From assembly GCA_008921705.1 (NCBI GenBank), contig VFFE01009170.1:1530703-1594702 (forward strand): a stretch of 64,000 bases of DNA, written 5' to 3'. This DNA is from Burhinus oedicnemus. Lineage: Eukaryota > Chordata > Aves > Charadriiformes > Burhinidae. Both the position numbers and the translations under genes were made by a program. Each line of letters opens with the position of its first letter. Within the stretch, counting starts at the first letter, position 1. The notes under the pieces were generated by a model that saw only the letters and a program-made list of their open reading frames with translations, had not been told where the DNA came from and did no database searches. Shown piece by piece: positions 62,401 to 64,000 of the stretch.

Positions 62401-63120
62401 AGATACCTCTTCTGGAAGGATTGCACTGCTTCAGCTTTCCTGAAGATGCTCGTGCTCTGTGCTGTATGCTACTGGCACCTGATGGATTCACTCACAGTAG
62501 CAATACATCTCGAACCAAATGGTGTTGGACTTATGACCAAGGGACTAATACAAGAGATTTCAAGTCTGGCTGGATTGTCTAAATAGACCTGGAATGACTG
62601 CATACTTCCCATTTTTTCACCTGGCTATACAGGGGCAATTTTCTATGCCAAAATGACCAGTCTCCTTGACATAAAATGAAATAAAATTAACTAACATGCT
62701 CAGAGATAGGGCTTGTTCTGCGCAAACTATTGCCCAACATGAGGCGGACAGGCCTCTCCCTGTAATATTAAACCTCTCAGCACTCACGTTATCCCACCTC
62801 AAAAGAGTTATGATACTATATGAAAAACACCATTCACAGGAAGAAGAATTTTCAGTCTTTTGCTTCCATATTTTTAAACTGTTGACTTGAAAATGCAACT
62901 TTAACACAACAGCATGACGACAGGTAACATATAGCCTATAAATCATAAGCCACACGTTATTAAAGTCGCGTTCCCTCACCTCCCTAGCTGTACCTTCAAG
63001 CGAGGCCCAAACCACCAGCCGGACATCACCACAGACTCGCAGGCCGGGCGCTGCCCCCTCCCGCCCTCGCCTCAGGAGAGCGGCTGACTCAGGAGATGCC
63101 CTTGCTGGCTGCCAACGGCC

Positions 63121-63160
63121 GCCGAGCCGAGCCGAGCCGAGCCGAGCCGGGCCGGGCCGG
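63121..63160. repeat. (GCCGA)n / (GCCGG)n pentanucleotide repeat
   Basis: Five GCCGA units followed by three GCCGG units in the CISD2 promoter. Confidence 0.9.
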
Positions 63161-63472
63161 GCCCACCACCCCGCCCCGACCCCGCTGCCCACCGGGCTCC
63201 GCTCGCCTCGCCGCTCCCTCCGGGCTGTAACGGCCGGCGCCGCCCGCGCGCCGCCTGGCGGCGGCAGCGGCCCCCCGCGGCGCCCGCCGGAAGCGCGGCC
63301 CGAGCGGAGGGGAAGCTGCGCACGCGCCGGCGGGGCCGGCACCGGCGTCGCCCCGCCCCGCGGCGCGTGCGCGGCGGGAGCGGGCTGAGGAAGCGCGCGG
63401 GTCGCGGTAGCGGGGGTGGCTGGTGGTCGCGGAGCGCTCCCCACTCCCCACTCTCTCACGGCCGCCGCCGCT

Positions 63473-63575
63473 ATGGTGCTGGAGAGCCTGGCCCGCATCG
63501 TCAAGGTCCAGCTCCCCGCGTACCTCAAGCGCCTGCCGCTGCCCGAGAGCGTCGGCGGCTTCATCCGCCTCACAG
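63473..63575 (+). CDS. CISD2: CISD2 coding exon 1
   Basis: 103 nt from the ATG (context GCCGCTATGG) to a donor CTCACAG|GTAGGT: 34 codons plus one base. It reads MVLESLARIVKVQLPAYLKR then LPLPESVGGFIRLT. Human CISD2 is MVLESVARIVKVQLPAYLKR, LPVPESITGFARLT. CISD2 (Miner1/NAF-1) is a homodimeric 2Fe-2S protein anchored in ER and mitochondrial outer membranes, involved in calcium and autophagy control; loss causes Wolfram syndrome 2 in people. This exon is the N-terminal part before the membrane anchor. The transmembrane segment and the CDGSH cluster-binding domain lie in later exons beyond the window. The residue after the split codon should be Val (G|TN), as in human. Confidence 0.97.
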
Positions 63576-64000
63576 GTAGGTAGGGGGAGCGGGGCACCCC
63601 TTCCCGCCCCGCCGCCCCTCCGGCGCCGGCGGGTGGCGTGAGGGGAGTGGCGGGGGCCGGGCCGGGCGCTTCTGCCTGGGCGCTGGCCGCCCGCCTGGGC
63701 TCCGGCACGTCCCGCGGGCCTGCCCCGTGTCGGGCTGCAGCTTCCACTCCTCGCTCCAGGCATCGCTCCCTTTCTGCCGGCCGTGCTGACCAAGTTACCT
63801 GTTACAGACGGGGGGAACCCCAGTCGCAGGAGAATTATCCGACAGGACGTTTAAGATGCCCTCTGAGGTAACTGGTAACAGTCAGGGTAAAATGTGAGGA
63901 TATGGTAAAACGTACCAGGCTCCTCGACCCCAGCTCGCTTGCACTGTACTTAAAATTCCTCTCTGTGCAAGTACCAGCAAGTCAGAGGCAGTGCACATAA
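63576..64000 (+). other. Start of CISD2 intron 1
   Basis: Begins GTAGGTAGGG. The CpG-island tail continues to about 63780, then ordinary AT-richer sequence runs to the window end. No further exon is seen. Confidence 0.85.

Larger units (their letters stand above)
55334..62979. other. Intergenic before CISD2, with scattered exon-like segments
   Basis: Mostly AT-rich. It holds two plus-strand exon-like terminal segments (57462-57566 and 59364-59496) and minus-strand mini-exon candidates at 61662-61692 and 62621-62664, all discussed as findings. No known gene or recognisable repeat. Confidence 0.5.
62980..63780. promoter_or_regulatory. CpG island and promoter of CISD2
   Basis: CG-rich island around the first CISD2 exon. 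It contains a pentanucleotide repeat at 63121-63160 about 310 nt upstream of the ATG. The minus strand carries two splice-donor matches at its left edge, GAG|GTGAGG (62980/62979) and CTTGAAG|GTACAG (62994/62993), hinting at divergent transcription. No TATA box is evident. Confidence 0.7.

Noticed and set aside
62617..63793. 376- and 234-codon minus frames over CISD2 exon 1
   Set aside because: Antisense GC shadow of the CISD2 promoter and exon. Only the splice-site matches at the left edge were kept, as a weak finding.

Overview
The window is vertebrate nuclear DNA, almost certainly avian. Genes are split by GT-AG introns, three CpG islands sit in AT-rich DNA, and a CR1 LINE 3' fragment of the bird/reptile type lies at about 18.15 kb. 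The order MANBA(-) - UBE2D3(-) - CISD2(+) is the conserved neighbourhood known from human 4q24.

Left part (1-12.5 kb): the 5' end of MANBA, lysosomal beta-mannosidase, on the minus strand. Coding exons 1-4 are present (signal peptide and most of the N-terminal sugar-binding domain of the GH2 enzyme); exon 5 onward lies beyond base 1. Exon 1 sits in a CpG island. Between about 12.5 and 27.8 kb is intergenic DNA with a CR1 fragment, simple repeats and one strongly coding-like but frame-broken relic (12.63-13.27 kb, minus strand).

Middle (27.8-50 kb): UBE2D3, a ubiquitin-conjugating E2 enzyme, on the minus strand. Six common coding exons are placed with exact phases. There is also an alternative last coding exon giving the -EKYAML tail, an unusual in-frame alternative 5' exon, a 3'UTR and a CpG-island 5'UTR exon. 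The canonical first coding exon (MALKRINK) is not in the visible sequence. A 20-N assembly gap lies inside the UBE2D3 CpG island and may hide it.

Right part (50-63 kb): I assembled a phase-consistent four-exon minus-strand reading frame of 143 codons (55,333 to 51,765), with standard splice sites and a poly(A) signal downstream. I do not recognise the protein, and I know of no human protein-coding gene between UBE2D3 and CISD2. It is the best candidate for an undescribed gene here. Weaker exon-like segments lie on both strands nearby.

Right edge: a CpG island with the first coding exon of CISD2 (plus strand; the ER/mitochondrial outer-membrane 2Fe-2S protein NAF-1/Miner1) and the start of its first intron.

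The recognised genes are housekeeping genes with no operon-like link. UBE2D3 and CISD2 are transcribed away from each other, with the unknown gene lying between them on UBE2D3's strand.
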